From: Prostheceraeus crozeri
Lineage: Eukaryota > Platyhelminthes > Polycladida > Euryleptidae
Length of the DNA stretch: 64,000 nucleotides
Assembly (NCBI GenBank): GCA_907163375.1
Contig: CAJQUW010007017.1
Location: 1 to 64,000, forward strand
Reading direction: 5' to 3'
Below are positions 20,188-31,781 of the stretch, one piece after another (positions within the stretch are counted from its first letter, which is position 1; each line of letters starts with the position of its first letter). A program made the position numbers and the translations under genes. The notes beneath the pieces are model-generated. The model made no database searches. It was not told the origin of the DNA and was given only the letters and a program-made list of their open reading frames with translations.

Positions 20188-21741
20188 CCTTTTACATCCC
20201 ACAGTTCCCATATGGGAACATATCTATAAAATCGAATTGCTTACTTTTGAGTTGCTGTTTTCATTTTAGTTTTCTCCTAATAAGTTTAAAATGATTATTA
20301 GAAAATATTTTACTAAATAAATATGATATATAACTATTGCAGACTCTTTGTAGATATAAAAAATTTTCTTAATTTTTCAATTTTTTTAAATATCAAATTG
20401 CTTGATTTAGATGTTGATTTATACCTACTTAATTGCATAGCAAGTTGAAAAACTATTTGCTAATTTACAGACTGTACCTCTAAAAATATCCTAACTGGAA
20501 AGAAATTGTGGGTGAATTATCCCAAGTGATGAGACAGGCAACACAATATGGCATGTTCCCGTACGGGAACTGTGGGATTCCAGTTGTCGACCATCAGTAA
20601 TTTTATGCCACCTCGAGGGTACTCAAGGTCCTTTAGGATTCTGCATTATAAATGAAATGATTCATATTGTCAGAGCACAGAGTAATGTGAGAGATCATGA
20701 ATTTCATTTCGACAACTTTTTTACTAGCCACGCTCTCATGGCAGCCTTGAGTGATAGTCAGGTGAAGGCCACAGGCACAGGTCGGGAGAACCGAACAGGA
20801 GATTGTTTGAAACAAATGCCAAGCACACAAACATTCAAGAAAAAAGAACGTGGAACGATCGACTACACATGTGATGGAAAAGTTAGCCTTGTGAAGTGGA
20901 ACGACAATTCAGTCGTACATACGATGTCGACAGTTCATATGCATGAGCCAATCCATCAAACGAGGCGATGGGAAAGAACGGACTTGCACATATTCCGCAA
21001 CCGGACAGTATCAAACAGTACAATATCGGAATGGGTGGTGTCGATCTTATGGACCCATTATTAGGTGCATATCGTCCAACTATTCGAGCAAAGAAGTGGT
21101 GGTGGCACGGAGTCCTTCACCCGAGTGAATCGAAAACACACCTGCAATTCAGAAGAGAGATCGTTTTGTGTATGATGCATAGTGTCGGTGGCTCTGCACA
21201 TCAAAGAGGACGCCACGTTCCGCTGCCCAGTTGAGTTCGCTTTGATGGAGTGGGTCATAGGGCAGTTACAGTGACACAAGGACGCTGCGTTGTATGCAGA
21301 CGGAATACCCGTCGACAATGTGTAAAATGCTCTGTACGATTGCACACCGATCGTGGAATTGACTGCTTCATTAGCTATCACAAACAAAATTGAGTACGAT
21401 ACCCTGTAAACTTTTAGCCTAAAGCATCTAATTCTGCTGATGTCTTCAGTTGTTATGTAATATTTACTGAAAGACATGATATTTCAAATGCATAATGTAA
21501 CAGGATCGAGTTTTTGATAGTGTTCCGGTATATCTTGAAAACTGACCTTTTACTTGTATTTCTATCAATATCATGCCTACTGGATCCCACAGTTCCCATA
21601 TGGGAACATTGCTATATAACAGGAAATCCATTACGGTTTGAAATTTTTATATGCTATATGTCGTAAAATATAGTAAATCAATTAAAATGCATAATCAGAA
21701 CAGAAAAATTTATATATCTTAACAGTCTGTGATATAGAAGG
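20188..21741 (+). mobile_element. piggyBac transposon, internally shortened
   Basis: TTAA flanks both ends (20184-20187, 21742-21745). The left end reads CCTTTTACATCCCACAG and the right end, reversed, CCTTCTATATCACAG. Three copies of a 16-bp palindrome sit sub-terminally: GTTCCCATATGGGAAC at 20204-20219 and 21592-21607, and GTTCCCGTACGGGAAC at 20555-20570. The last two face each other with extended arms (CTGGATCCCACA). Only the C-terminal half of a transposase remains. Confidence 0.88.
20657..21393 (+). pseudogene. piggyBac transposase, C-terminal half, broken
   Basis: It reads FDNFFTSHALMAAL (region of the second catalytic Asp), then KATGTGRENR, KKKERGTIDY, VKWNDNSVVHT and MGGVDLMDPLLGAYR (third catalytic Asp), then WWWH. 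The Cys-rich tail is CVVCRRNTRRQCVKC followed by LHTDRGIDCF, a C5HC2-type zinc-binding domain usual at piggyBac C termini. The N-terminal half with the first catalytic Asp is absent. A frame change lies near 20965 and an in-frame TGA at 21232-21234. It is therefore a dead fragment, but the tail is well kept. Confidence 0.9.
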
Positions 21742-21887
21742 TTAAGGCAATTAGTAAAGATATATGGAATACTTGCTTTTCTGAGTAATTCATGACATAG
21801 AATCCATTACAAAGCAGGATTTCCATGTAAAGCATGAATTAAATCTTTCGGACAGATGCTGCTAAACGAGGAGACGGGATGATCGTT

Positions 21888-21972
21888 GTGTTCGACAGGT
21901 TCCTTTGTCCGACAGATTCACTTGTTAGACAGGTTTATTTGCTCGATAGGTTCCTTTGATCGACACGCTCTA
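21888..21972. repeat. 22-bp degenerate tandem repeat
   Basis: Units of the form TGTTCGACAGGTTCCTTTG recur about four times (variants CGACAG, AGACAG, CGATAG, CGACAC). Confidence 0.8.
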
Positions 21973-23165
21973 AGTTGTATACTCAACCTTTTCACTTCTT
22001 GGAATTAACTTCAGTACATTTGTAATCGGTTTTATCGTTCATCCTTGCGCCATTAATGTAGACATGGTCACTGCAAATTAGCAGAAGTTTCTTCTTTGAT
22101 GATTCTGTTTCTTGTGACTCCATCTAAGAAAATTGCGGAAGCAAACTAAGAAATGTTATGAACTGTGTTATCTAAAGGTTCCCATTTAAATTTAAATTTG
22201 AGCATCTATGCATGGATAGATCTCAAGGATGGGGATTTTTGCTATAAATGATCTATGTCATAGACAAGTAGTAAACTGATATCCAATGATCAATTTTTTC
22301 GAACACATGAACTTATTAACGGAATGGACCACAGAGTTCTGCATGAGTTGCCGAGGAAATAAACGTTTTCTGTAGATAACTAGTCGAACAAATGAACGTG
22401 TCGCACAAAAAGAATACATCCGATGAGATATTTAAATATACATGTAAATCTCTGAAAAAATCCTGAATGAAAACGGAGTTTGATGCAATTAAAAAGTAGT
22501 ATGAAAGTATAGCAAATATCATTGAAAAATAATCAGAAAGGAATAATCATATCTTGCATTGAAAAATTTCAAACTCTTGACATTTTTGAATACTGAACCA
22601 TTTTTTCAGATTTTAAAGCAACCCACAAGAGACAAAATTTCCAATGGTGTTTGATCATTCATTCAATCCTTGAACTTGTAATCCCTTCATTTGAATAGCA
22701 ACTATCTTTCTTTGCATGAAGTAATTGGTCTTGTAAGTGTCGCATTTTGTTATTTCAAAAAATAAACCATTCCTTATCTTTCAAACTGTTACGGATCCAT
22801 GCTGGTGTGATAAGTAAGATGAGGATTAGTCAGAGGTGCAGGTAGGAGCGGTAATACAAGAATATCGCTGTACAGTAGAGAGAACTTCAAAATACGTGAA
22901 GGAAACGCATTTTTGACATGCCAGAGGCAATGGATGGATTAAATATTGATGACTTTTCTATCCTGACTGTCTAAAGAGATGAAACTACAGTACGCGTGTA
23001 TGACTAGTATCATTCATGTAAACTTACAATTTCAAGTTTCAATATAAGAAATTCATGACTTTTTCCAGCCAAATGTTTAAATTTAAAGCAAGCTTTCCGC
23101 AAATTTGCAATTTTGAAAAGAAAAGGGTATTTTGATTTTATCTATCAGAGAATCAACTTAGAGGA
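21973..23165. other. No supported feature
   Basis: Short chance frames only. Confidence 0.5.
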
Positions 23166-23250
23166 TATCTGAAATTCAATTGGAGAAATCTGAAATCCAT
23201 CTGGAAATGTCTGAAATTCATTTGGAAAGATCTGAAATAGAAATGGAAAA
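23166..23250. repeat. 22-bp tandem repeat
   Basis: Four to five units of the form ATCTGAAATTCATTTGGAAA, with small differences. Confidence 0.85.
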
Positions 23251-23343
23251 GGTGTAGTTATTGCTGATTTTCACCCATTTGAAATAATATCTATGATCTA
23301 GTTTTACTTCTCATATTGATGCTTCGATATTTTTGAATTACGT

Positions 23344-24383
23344 TTGCACTCGAATATTTCGAATTGCTTTCGATTGCGTTTGATTGCTGCCGATTTTTCG
23401 AAGGCATTTGATAAACTGCCCTTTGGTTCAATCATATCTTCATTGGTAAAATCTGGGATCCCTTATCAAGCGATATACTTTTTGAGTGACTTTCTCATGC
23501 ATCGTAAGCAACGTGTGCGGGTGGATGATGATCATTCGGAGTGGTTTGAAGTCGGCGGTGGCGTGCCTCAGGGCAGCCTTGGTCCAATCTTATTTTCATT
23601 GGTCATTGATGATCTAAAACCTATTACTCAAAATTCTGTTTTTGTTAAGTACGCTGACGATGTTATTGTATTAAATTTTGTTCGTGAAGTTTCAGATGAT
23701 TGCACTCAAGCTGAATGGGATCATATTGAAACTTGGTCTGAGAATGTTGGTCTTACACTCAATTTTTCCAAAAGCCGTGCAATGAATTATGTTACAAAGA
23801 GGCATTTAGTTTTTGAAGATGTCATCTCTAGCTGTGGCACCAACATATCTACAGTTAAATCTGTTACTTTGCTTGTCCTTATCTTTTCTGACAATTTTAC
23901 TTGGAATGAGCATATAGTCAAAACAACATCCAAGTGTTATCGTAAGATGTACATTCTTCGTAACTTGAAGAGAGCAAATTGTTCCGACCATATGATTTTT
24001 GATTGTTATGTCTCATATATTCGCTCTATTTGAACTTACTCGTATCCATGTTTCTGTAATTTACCAAACTACCTTTTTAATAGACTATTACGTGCTGAAG
24101 GTCGTGCATCGTATTTTTCAGTGATTTTTCATTTTCTGATTTGTTTCATACTGTTGATTCCATTTATCATAAGTTGTTCCGACAGGTTGAGTCCAATATC
24201 GATCATCCACTGCGTTCCATGTTTACAGAAAGATTGAGCAAGTATTGTGTAAGGAGGCGAGCTTGTATTACTGCCCCACATGCTTTTAACGTCGTTACGG
24301 TGATTGGTTCATCAAGCATGGCCGCTGATTTTCTGTCACATACTTACATTGATTTTAGTAAATTTCACATTTTATATTTGTAA
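23344..24383 (+). pseudogene. LINE reverse transcriptase, C-terminal portion, broken
   Basis: The motifs in order are AADFSKAFDKLP (RT domain 3), GGGVPQGSLGPILFSLVIDDL, KYADDVIVL (catalytic YADD), then LTLNFSKSRAM and the thumb. The upstream endonuclease and first RT motifs are missing, as usual for 5'-truncated copies. An in-frame TGA stands at 24031-24033 (SYIRSI then TYSYPCFCN), and a frame change at about 24110-24140 moves the tail (FHTVDSIYHKLFRQVE) into another frame. The C terminus ends at 24383. The catalytic centre itself is intact, but the copy cannot make a full protein. Confidence 0.9.
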
Positions 24384-24424
24384 TGTTTCACCGCTACTAT
24401 TGTGAATCAATAAAGTTGACTTGA
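23344..24424 (+). mobile_element. LINE, 5'-truncated 3' part
   Basis: The second half of a non-LTR reverse transcriptase is followed by a short 3' tail ending in AATAAAGTTGACTTGACTTC. That microsatellite-like tail and the GVPQGSLGPILFSL signature suggest the CR1/L2/Rex1 side of the LINE tree (inference). CTTCGAT near 23326 and at 24425-24431 could be a target duplication, but it is too short to rely on. Confidence 0.85.
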
Positions 24425-24687
24425 CTTCGATTTCTATGGCATTGAAAATGCAGAACAAAGATGTTATTGGAATTGTTGAATGACACGCTAAGAGTTAAAA
24501 GAATATGAAAAACGCTGACCAACACCAACTGTTGAACGGAACATGCAGTATATCATCATTTCGGTTTATATAACAATCTGAATCGGGTTTCAATTGCAAA
24601 GTCATCGGGGAACTAAAGTGTCCTCGGACTGTTCAAGTACGTAGCGCTTGTCAAATATGTTTGCAAATAAACCACAATATTCATTTC
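24425..24687. other. No supported feature
   Basis: Nothing recognised between the LINE tail and the next MITE. Confidence 0.5.
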
Positions 24688-24886
24688 TGCCTTCACACTC
24701 GCACGATAACGATAACGACAAAATCGTAGCGATATTTCCTTTATCGTTCAGTTTCACTGTTTACATTGTGAATTTTATCGTGGAGAAAATCGGACTAATG
24801 TGAACAGCAGCTATGTTACACATGCAGAGCGAATTTGTTTCAATTTATCGTTATAGTTATCGTTATCGGTCCAATGTGAACCCGCC
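24688..24886. mobile_element. MITE with ATAACGATAACG inverted ends
   Basis: The left arm GCCTTCACACTCGCACGATA and the right arm (reversed GGCGGGTTCACATTGGACCG) are imperfect inverted repeats rich in CGATAACGATAACG. Length is about 200 bp. The GGCGGGTTCACATT end and AT-rich flanks suggest a Harbinger-like MITE, but the target duplication is unclear. Confidence 0.65.
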
Positions 24887-25697
24887 ATTAGACAGTGATT
24901 TTCTTTATTAATAGCCGTGATATGGCTTATATCACGCCATTGCAGAACCAAACAGTCTAAACCTCAAAACAGAGCAATAACTGGATAAAAATATTCAAGA
25001 TTTAACTTTTTCAGACAAAATGAATTTCAACAATTTTTTATCACTTGACAGCAATTTACGTGTCACATTTTTTATTTTGTTGTTCATATTATAAACATCT
25101 ATGAAGATAAATAGTCTCTAATCTGAAACTTCTGAATCTATATCAATTGAAATTGTTCATTTTAACGCTTCTAATTCAATTAATAATTAGACATTTTCAA
25201 GTATTTTATCAATTTTGAGCATTTAATTCTTTTGAGATAATTATCCGGTACATTGTAATATGATCTTAGAAAATTCGCAGCATGTATAGCTATGGATGTG
25301 TTCGCTAATGCCGTATTTATCTGATCGATTGTTCATTAATAGATAATAGTGTCAATTCTTTGGATATCCGTCATAAATTCTAAAAACACTTCTGCAAAAT
25401 GCTTTAGATTTGATTGATTACATCTTCTTCTATATTCCCAATTCACAATAAATAGGACAAGAATAGAAGTTTGGCGACACAGACGTTTGCTGCTCCAGAA
25501 TTCAATAATTACTGTCTGGAGGTTCTTTCTTGAAGTACATTTGGCAGTTATGATGGACGAATTTGGCTTTGGAAATGACAAGTTGTTTAATTACCCATCA
25601 CTCACAATTAAACAACAAGCGCAGCACAATTTATGTCTGTCAGAGCGTATATGCTTCAGTTAATCATACAAATTAATAATGAATAATTATTTCTAAT
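24887..25697. other. No supported feature
   Basis: AT-rich, short chance frames only. Confidence 0.5.
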
Positions 25698-25799
25698 CAT
25701 ATAAATTGATAGCAATAAGAACTACGGTCAAGTAGGAAATCCGCATGTTTCACAATTTAATGCCTCCGGCTTTCACGAGGTCGAAATGATATTTCTATG
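25698..25799. mobile_element. Short MITE (about 102 bp) related to the 255-bp family
   Basis: It begins CATATAAATTGATAGCAATA, like one end of the 255-bp MITE, and ends CGAAATGATATTTCTATG. The interior (CAAGTAGGAAATCCG, CCGGCTTTCACGAGG) recurs at 28527-28611 and, in part, inverted at 29206-29262. No clear target duplication. Confidence 0.6.
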
Positions 25800-25829
25800 T
25801 GCCTTGCTCCTAGCACCACTATGAAAAAT

Positions 25830-25893
25830 GGCCTGCCGTCTGCGAATCGAACGCAGTCCTCGAACTGCTAACGCTGCTTGAAGATCACCAAGA
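25830..25893 (-). repeat. tRNA-like sequence (possible SINE head or tRNA fossil)
   Basis: On the minus strand a perfect T-arm, CTGCG-TTCGATT-CGCAG, forms a good B box. The rest of the cloverleaf is poorly kept, so a functional tRNA is unlikely. Confidence 0.45.
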
Positions 25894-25894
25894 C

Positions 25895-26149
25895 CGTAGA
25901 AGTTAGTAACAATAAAACCTCTAGAACGGAAGTAAAGTTTCATACAATGCACAATAGTGGCACAAAAATCGCACGCATTTTCATTTAGATACACTTGTCA
26001 GCAGCTGAATCATTGAGTTAGAATCAGTCACATGTGCAATTCTAAGCTTTTCATTGGTGATTATGCCCCAAGTTAGTTCCCGCAGATGTGCCGCAACATT
26101 GAATCAATTTCTATTCTAGTCAGCTTCAGATGAACAATCTATTTCTATG
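25895..26149 (-). mobile_element. 255-bp-family MITE
   Basis: Full-length (255 bp) copy in inverse orientation, from CGTAGAAGTTAG to ATTTCTATG. It preserves the uninserted GTGCCACTATT target of the 97-bp hAT MITE (minus strand, near 25960). Confidence 0.85.
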
Positions 26150-26192
26150 CTTCTAATAGACCGGGAGGCAACCGTTGGATGCATTCGCGCTA

Positions 26193-26715
26193 CCACAGAA
26201 TTAGACAGGTCGTCTCTTCTTCTGTTTGACTAGAAGGGAAATATTGGAACATGTAACGTTAATGAAATGGCGCAATCTGCTGACTAAATACCATAGCAAT
26301 CGAACAATGAGCAGCCAGTTCAACATTAAACACGCCAAATTGTGCAAAGTTTCAGTGACTGTTATCGACCGGATCACACAGTAAAGAGACACAGTCGATG
26401 TCAAGTTCTACAGAGAAGTTTGTGAACGTTTTTTCATGCGCCTTCTAACTTTTTTTAAAATGATCGGAGGACCCAACATTATCGAGAAAACTTTTACACG
26501 ATGATCTTAATTCTTCAAATCTGAAGGAATCGTGGCGATCGGAGCATTTTGAAGGGATTCAGAGCAATCCGCAAGCGACGCACGACTATTTTTCCTATCT
26601 CTGTAAGGTATTAAAAATTTCTTTCTGCCCACTTATTAAGTTCCTGCATGTGCCATCTGTTTGAATCAGTTTGCACTTCTACAAAGTGATACAATTAAAC
26701 ATTCTAGTTCTGTGG
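26193..26715. mobile_element. 523-bp element, copy 1
   Basis: The ends CCACAGAATTAGA and TCTAGTTCTGTGG are inverted repeats. It is flanked by an 18-bp near-perfect direct repeat, TTGGATGCATTCGCGCTA at 26175-26192 and TTGGATGCATTCGCGATA at 26716-26733. It is exactly the same length as the copy at 43871-44393 and aligns end to end with it. No convincing protein is present, and the superfamily is unknown. Confidence 0.88.
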
Positions 26716-26805
26716 TTGGATGCATTCGCGATATTGTCAGATAACTAAGTGACCCGTCTGACATTGATCAAACAGGGCACACAATAAATCACGTTGTTTA
26801 CTTTA

Positions 26806-27151
26806 AGTCCGAACGAGTTTCTGCAGGGAACGATGCCGAAAGTGAGACTTTCACAGAAGGATGTGCACACTATGCCCACTACGAATCGGCACGTCTGACG
26901 AGTTCTAGTGAGTTCCTCTTCTTGTCAGACAGGATCAAAGAAAAACACATGTTAATCCAATGGGACGCAGATTGTAGTTTTTGGCCAAAATGAAATTTTG
27001 CATGTTTTCGCTTGTTAACTGGAGGTCTAGAGTCATAATTTTTGACATGGAATGTCTTCAGGTCATTTCCTATGATGTCCATGTGCTATTATCATGCATC
27101 TGATCGGCAATGTATTTGAGAATGTGGTCGAAGGTGGATAGAGTTGCTTAA
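26806..27151 (+). mobile_element. Palindromic transposon, solo arm
   Basis: A single arm of the AGTCCGGCAGCC family: AAGTCCGAACGAGTTTCTGC, GAGACTTTCACAGAAGG, TGGGACGCAGATTGTAG, ending in the arm-central GAGAATGTGGTCGAAGG. The opposite arm is absent. Confidence 0.8.
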
Positions 27152-27790
27152 AATGCTGAGGTTCTCACTTAGGCGATATCAAGATTTCACCGTAGAAGTA
27201 CTTCCTTTGCACCATACTGCAGCTCGTTATATAACCAAATGTGAGTTCCTTCTCGACATAACTAGCTGCATCTTCCTGTTCTCTCCATCTGTGTTATATT
27301 TATTTGTGTAACTTACGATTTTTACTTTCCTTGAAATAAATCGCGCACAAATAGATATCATAAACAGAACTACTGGTTGGCTGAGATGAATAGCGTAATT
27401 CAATTAAAACATAGCTCTGTGTTCAAATGTGCAGCCTACAGCGTAACAACTAGATATCGTGAGACAACTCCGTTAAAATATAGGGTATGCGAAGTCGGGT
27501 GAGTTATAATATTGGCCGAATACTTTAAATACTTACTCATACATGTAAATCAAATCGGCTGAAGTGGTCAGAGATACTTATCCGAGCCGTCAGCTATGCG
27601 ACTCACCTCTGCTTTCCACATCGCTAACCTTGACATCTATGTGTTGGGAATTTCTTGGATACTTAGTTGAGTTAGTGCTTTGTGAATATCTGAGCTAGCT
27701 GGGATGCATGTGAATGGAAATTTAGTAGCACTTTACTCCTTTCCTGTATCTTCTATCCTTCTACCTTTCTTTATTCGTGGTTCCATTCAG
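27152..27790. other. No supported feature
   Basis: Short chance frames only. Confidence 0.5.
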
Positions 27791-27877
27791 AGTAGGAATT
27801 TGCCCGCGGTCAGATTCGCACCTCTCACCTTCCCCTCGCTACCCCAGGTCATTAACCATTAAGCCACTTTATCACGG
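27791..27877 (-). repeat. tRNA-like sequence, probable SINE head
   Basis: The minus strand reads AGTGGCTTAATGGTTAATG (A box) and, about 45 bases on, GAGAGGTGCGAATCTG (B box). A short AG-rich tail follows. The spacing is right for an internal Pol III promoter. Confidence 0.5.
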
Positions 27878-28526
27878 TTTACATGCGCCAAATTTCAATC
27901 ACTTCAATGTTTCAATAACGCTAATTCTAATGAATTTCTTTACCTGCTGAATATTGTCAACGTTTCCATTGATTCACAATCAGCGCGTCATCAATGATTT
28001 GCCCTGTTAATAATAACTTCATGAATACATTTTCCTTTCCAAAGCGTTGACTTCCGGATTCTCTCTCTACAATCTCCGAGTTCAACTGCGTCGCGGAAGT
28101 GGATACACCCTTGACTAAGGAGATTTGCTGGCAAAGACGGCATTGTAATGCTCTGACAAGCAAAATGAAAACTATTCACAACGCATTTTCATCGTCCGAA
28201 GAAGAAAAACAATTAATGTATTCAATATTAAAGATTTAGCGGGCCTGTAATTGGATATGATGTCAATAATGAGGAATACGTGTTAATAAAATAAGAACCT
28301 TCATATCGTCTCAATTTCTATCGCCGTCTTTTCAATTAATAGATGAAATAGCCCGTCAGTGCCTTCATTACACACTGGGTGAAATGAAATTAATTCAAAA
28401 ATTATGAATCTATGAATCCATTTCAAACATTTACGATAATCATGGATCAAATCATTATCCAAATTTACTGTGTTTATGATATCTGCGTCGTTCAAATCAG
28501 ATGTCGGATTAACTTGTTCTGCGTGA
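27878..28526. other. No supported feature
   Basis: Short chance frames only. Confidence 0.5.
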
Positions 28527-28611
28527 GAACTACGGGCAAGTAGGAAATCCGTAGGTTTCACACTTTAATGCTACCGGCTTTCACGAGATTGAAATGATAT
28601 TTATATTACCA
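28527..28611. repeat. Partial copy of the 102-bp MITE
   Basis: It shares GAACTACGGGCAAGTAGG, CCGGCTTTCACGAGAT and GAAATGATATT with 25698-25799; the left end is missing. Confidence 0.7.
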
Positions 28612-28659
28612 ACAATGAGATTGAAATACACGATTGATCAGATTGCCATGCAAAAAATG

Positions 28660-28731
28660 TGCGGCTGGTAGGATTCGAACCTACGACCAAGGTTAACTAG
28701 ACCTGTGCTCTAACCAACTGAGCTACGAGCC
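28660..28731 (-). tRNA. tRNA-like sequence, Thr(AGT)-type loop, degenerate acceptor
   Basis: On the minus strand the D arm (GCTC-AGTTGGTTA-GAGC), anticodon arm (loop CTAGTTA, anticodon AGT) and T arm (GTAGG-TTCGAAT-CCTAC) fold well. The A box TAGCTCAGTTGG and B box GGTTCGAATCC are near consensus. The acceptor strands GGGCTCG and CAGCCGC pair at only about three of seven positions, and position 37 is T, not a purine. I read it as a tRNA pseudogene or the head of a tRNA-derived SINE rather than a working tRNA gene. Confidence 0.5.
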
Positions 28732-28853
28732 CCTTACGCGACTCTGTCAATTGGCAGGATCAAACCCTCACCACCACACATCAGCATGATGTATATCCGC
28801 ATTATGACGCTATCGTCCTGGTTTGTTTTTGTAACAAAGCAACTGCTTTCAGC

Positions 28854-29110
28854 CATAGAAATATTGAAAGGTTGTTTATCTGAAATTAACTAGAATGGAA
28901 ATTGACTCAAAGTCACGGCACATCCGCGGGGGAACTAAGTTGGGGCATGAACTACCAATGAAAGGCTTAGAATTGCGCATGTGACTGATTCTAACCCAAT
29001 GATGCAGACGTTGACAAGTGAAGAGAAAATGCGTGCGATTTTCGTGCCACTATTATGCATTGCTGAAGCTTTTTTCCATTAAAAAAGTTTTACTGTTATC
29101 AATTGCTATG
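28854..29110 (+). mobile_element. 255-bp-family MITE (257 bp)
   Basis: Runs from CATAGAAATATTG to AATTGCTATG, collinear with the other three copies. It preserves the empty GTGCCACTATT target near 29054. The flanks match only loosely as a target duplication. Confidence 0.82.
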
Positions 29111-29116
29111 ACTTCC

Positions 29117-29280
29117 AGGCGACCTCGGAGAATCGATTTGACAAATTAATGCCTTTGACGTTCAAGAAGTCGAAATGATACTTCTATGAATCATAGAAGA
29201 TTTATTTCATAGAAATATCATTTCGACCTCGTAAAAGCCAGAAGCACTGAATTGTGAAATCGATCCTCCGAGTCGTCTGG
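29117..29280. repeat. Imperfect palindrome made of two 102-bp-MITE-like arms
   Basis: The arm CTTCCAGGCGACCTCGGAG to ACTTCTATGA is matched by the inverted arm TCATAGAAATATCATTTCG to GAGTCGTCTGGAAG. Probably two related pieces meeting tail to tail. Confidence 0.75.
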
Positions 29281-29363
29281 AAGAAGTTGTTATTATCCTT
29301 GGGTCTGATGGTCACCCGTTTTGCGTGGATGGTCCACAAATTGGAGTCAGTCGACCAAGTAAG

Positions 29364-29839
29364 CTTCAGAACGAATTTCTGCAAGAAACGATGCAGAAAA
29401 TGAGATTTCTCAGAATGACATGCACCTTATGTCTGCAGTGATTCAGTGCGTGTACCCAGTTCTACCTGGTTCCTCTTCATGTCAGACAGGATCAAAGAAA
29501 AGCACATGCTAATCCAATGGGACGCAGACAGAAAATTTCAGTAAGAATGAGATATTTTATGTATTCTCTCATTACGTGTAAAGTACATATTAAGTCTGGA
29601 AACACAATTTACTGACATGAATTGTCTTCAAGTCATTTCCTGTCATGTGTACGCACACGTATGGGTTATTATCGTGAATCTGATTGGTTATGCTTGCAAG
29701 AAAGTGGTCAAATGTGGCTGAAATTAGCCAAAATCGGCAGACACACACATATTCGTAGTAGCCACAGATGCACATCATTCTTTGAAAGTCTCATTTTCGG
29801 TCTCGTTCTCTGCAATAGCTTGTTATGTCGGCCAGACTA
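29364..29839. mobile_element. Palindromic transposon, shortened copy
   Basis: Both arms of the AGTCCGGCAGCC family are present (CAGAACGAATTTCTGCAAG on the left; GAAAGTCTCATTTTCGG to GGCCAGACT on the right), with a shortened centre and more divergence than the other copies. Confidence 0.75.
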
Positions 29840-30021
29840 CATGTATTTCCTGAAGGGCAGCAGAGCCCTGGAATCGCGGATCAGTCTTGATGTCATGTGC
29901 GATTTCATGGACAGTCGCTGGAATGGCAACTTCCATCGCAAAGCTACTGCAGAACAGCAAAAAAAGCAAATGTCATTTTTACCTTTTACCAAACGCCTCT
30001 TTAGCAAGTTGTGACAAATTC

Positions 30022-30155
30022 ACACCGTCAACCACTGGAAGCCGCCACCGTTCAGGCATCGCGTTGTCATGACACAGCATGTCTGCGATGTAGCATTGCT
30101 TTCAATGTCAATGTCTTTTCTATTCCATTTATAGAACGTCAGATTTCTATGATAA
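30022..30155 (+). repeat. Dispersed CACTGGAAG repeat, copy 3
   Basis: GTCAACCACTGGAAGCCGCC, GTCATGACACAGCATGTC, TGCTTTCAATGTCAATGTC and CAGATTTCTATG appear in the family order. Confidence 0.65.
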
Positions 30156-30284
30156 ATTTGCAAAAATGACTTCATATTTAAAGAGAATTATTTGTAACCT
30201 TAATCTTTACAAAGAACTTTAACACGGTACCGGCACCTAATTAGTACCGGTACAAAAGTATTTGCACGGGTCTGTATCTGAAGT

Positions 30285-30342
30285 TGTTATGGAAATACAT
30301 GTTCACGACGTGATCTTGCTTTCAATGTGCATCTCCGTTGAT
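30285..30342 (+). repeat. Dispersed CACTGGAAG repeat, fragment
   Basis: CATGTTCACGACGTGATC and TGCTTTCAATGTGCATCTCC match the middle of the family. Confidence 0.5.
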
Positions 30343-31089
30343 CCAGCCCAATTTACTACAGAATTCAGTTGGATGCAGAAAATTATTATTGTAGCAACTT
30401 TCTGCGTGGATATTTATGCATGTGAAACTGTACATATCTCATTCATTGAGATACATGAACCATTGATTGTCCTCTCCTTCCACGCTTCATCATCCGTAGT
30501 TTTCATTTTTTCATGACACATCAACATGCATCCAAATATCATTCCGTTCTATTTGCACATGCACTCTGCTCATTGTAATAATACATGAATCAATGTATCT
30601 CATTCATCATGTAATATCATCAGTGCTCTCATTGACTTACGAATTTCATTGTCAGTCCTCTTTATCACCAAAGAAACGTGTTTTTAGTTTGAGAATAAAC
30701 GTTCTGATATTCTGATGTTCTGATATCATAAATCCATTACAATGTCTCGTACAACGAGCGACGGTCACTGGTACATCGGTGGGGCATAAAAGTAAAATTA
30801 TTCAACAACTTAAGCAGAGAATTGTTAGTTTCTAGTAAATACTATTTAAAGACTATTTTTTCATCCATATTCAATGCTTCATATAAAATTGAATGGATTC
30901 ATAGATATAGAAGATGTTGAACAGGAATGAAATGACTTTATATAATCTGACTATCGACATTGAGAATAATTGTCCTTAAAACTTCATAGATATCAAACTT
31001 GTTTGTCAATTTGATTGAATTAACTCTCCATCTATTCACCTATCAAAAATCATATTTGAAAGATGATTTAAAACTAATCAAAGCAATCT
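30343..31089. other. No supported feature
   Basis: Short chance frames only. Confidence 0.5.
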
Positions 31090-31480
31090 CTTTCTTCGAA
31101 GATGCGCAGTTTCCGGCTTGACCAGCCTGACAATGGACAAGTATTTTGCGTTGCAATGGGATTCTTATGAGGTAACCGCGGCGATATCAATGTAGAAACC
31201 AAAAGCGTGACGTTGAGCTTTGAGAGAGCGGGCCCGGAGATAAGGAGAAAGTCCCTAACGTGATCATCCACGCGGTATCTCTCTGATCTCTCCAGTTAAT
31301 GACGAGACGAGGCAATTCCACGTGCAGAGAACTGCATCTCAGTGCGATCCTTTGAAGCTGTGAGGCTCCCACCACCTCTACGGCGGTCAGTCGATGTCCG
31401 CAGGACGCTCGAAATTTAATCAGTGTAGAGGGGCAGCGAGAAGGAGATTTTTGAGCGTGAAATTCGATTGTCTCTCACCA
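31090..31480. other. Locally GC-richer segment, unassigned
   Basis: Noticeably richer in G and C (and CpG) than its surroundings, with overlapping minus-strand frames (31074-31375) that lack recognisable motifs. It could be a promoter or first exon, or a transposon remnant. I cannot decide. Confidence 0.3.
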
Positions 31481-31710
31481 TTGCGACATCAAATTTCCTC
31501 CTCCTGTCAATGGAAAGAAATAAATGAAACTTGCTGATGACGTAAGACTTCCGTATCATGTCCTTGCCGGAATGAAAAGTTGTTTTTTCATCGTCAATCA
31601 TCTCAGTGTTGGATGTCTACCCTTTTTTCATGGCAAGAAAATCGCTTCCCACTGCTGATCAATTGTTTCAAGAAGCTTCTGTTTCTTTATGAAGCAATTT
31701 CTATCTGTCT

Positions 31711-31781
31711 TCCGGATCAGGATTCGAACACCAGTCAACGAGACAGCTGAACAAGTTAACAGCCTTAACAATTCAGCAATT
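31711..31781 (-). repeat. tRNA-like sequence (possible SINE head)
   Basis: The minus strand has an A-box-like TTGCTGAATTGTTAAGGC and a B box GGTGTTCGAATCCTG about 30 bases later. The stems are imperfect. Confidence 0.45.

Noticed and set aside
28660-28731. Functional tRNA-Thr gene
   Set aside because: Acceptor stem pairs at about three of seven positions and position 37 is T; better read as a tRNA fossil or SINE head.
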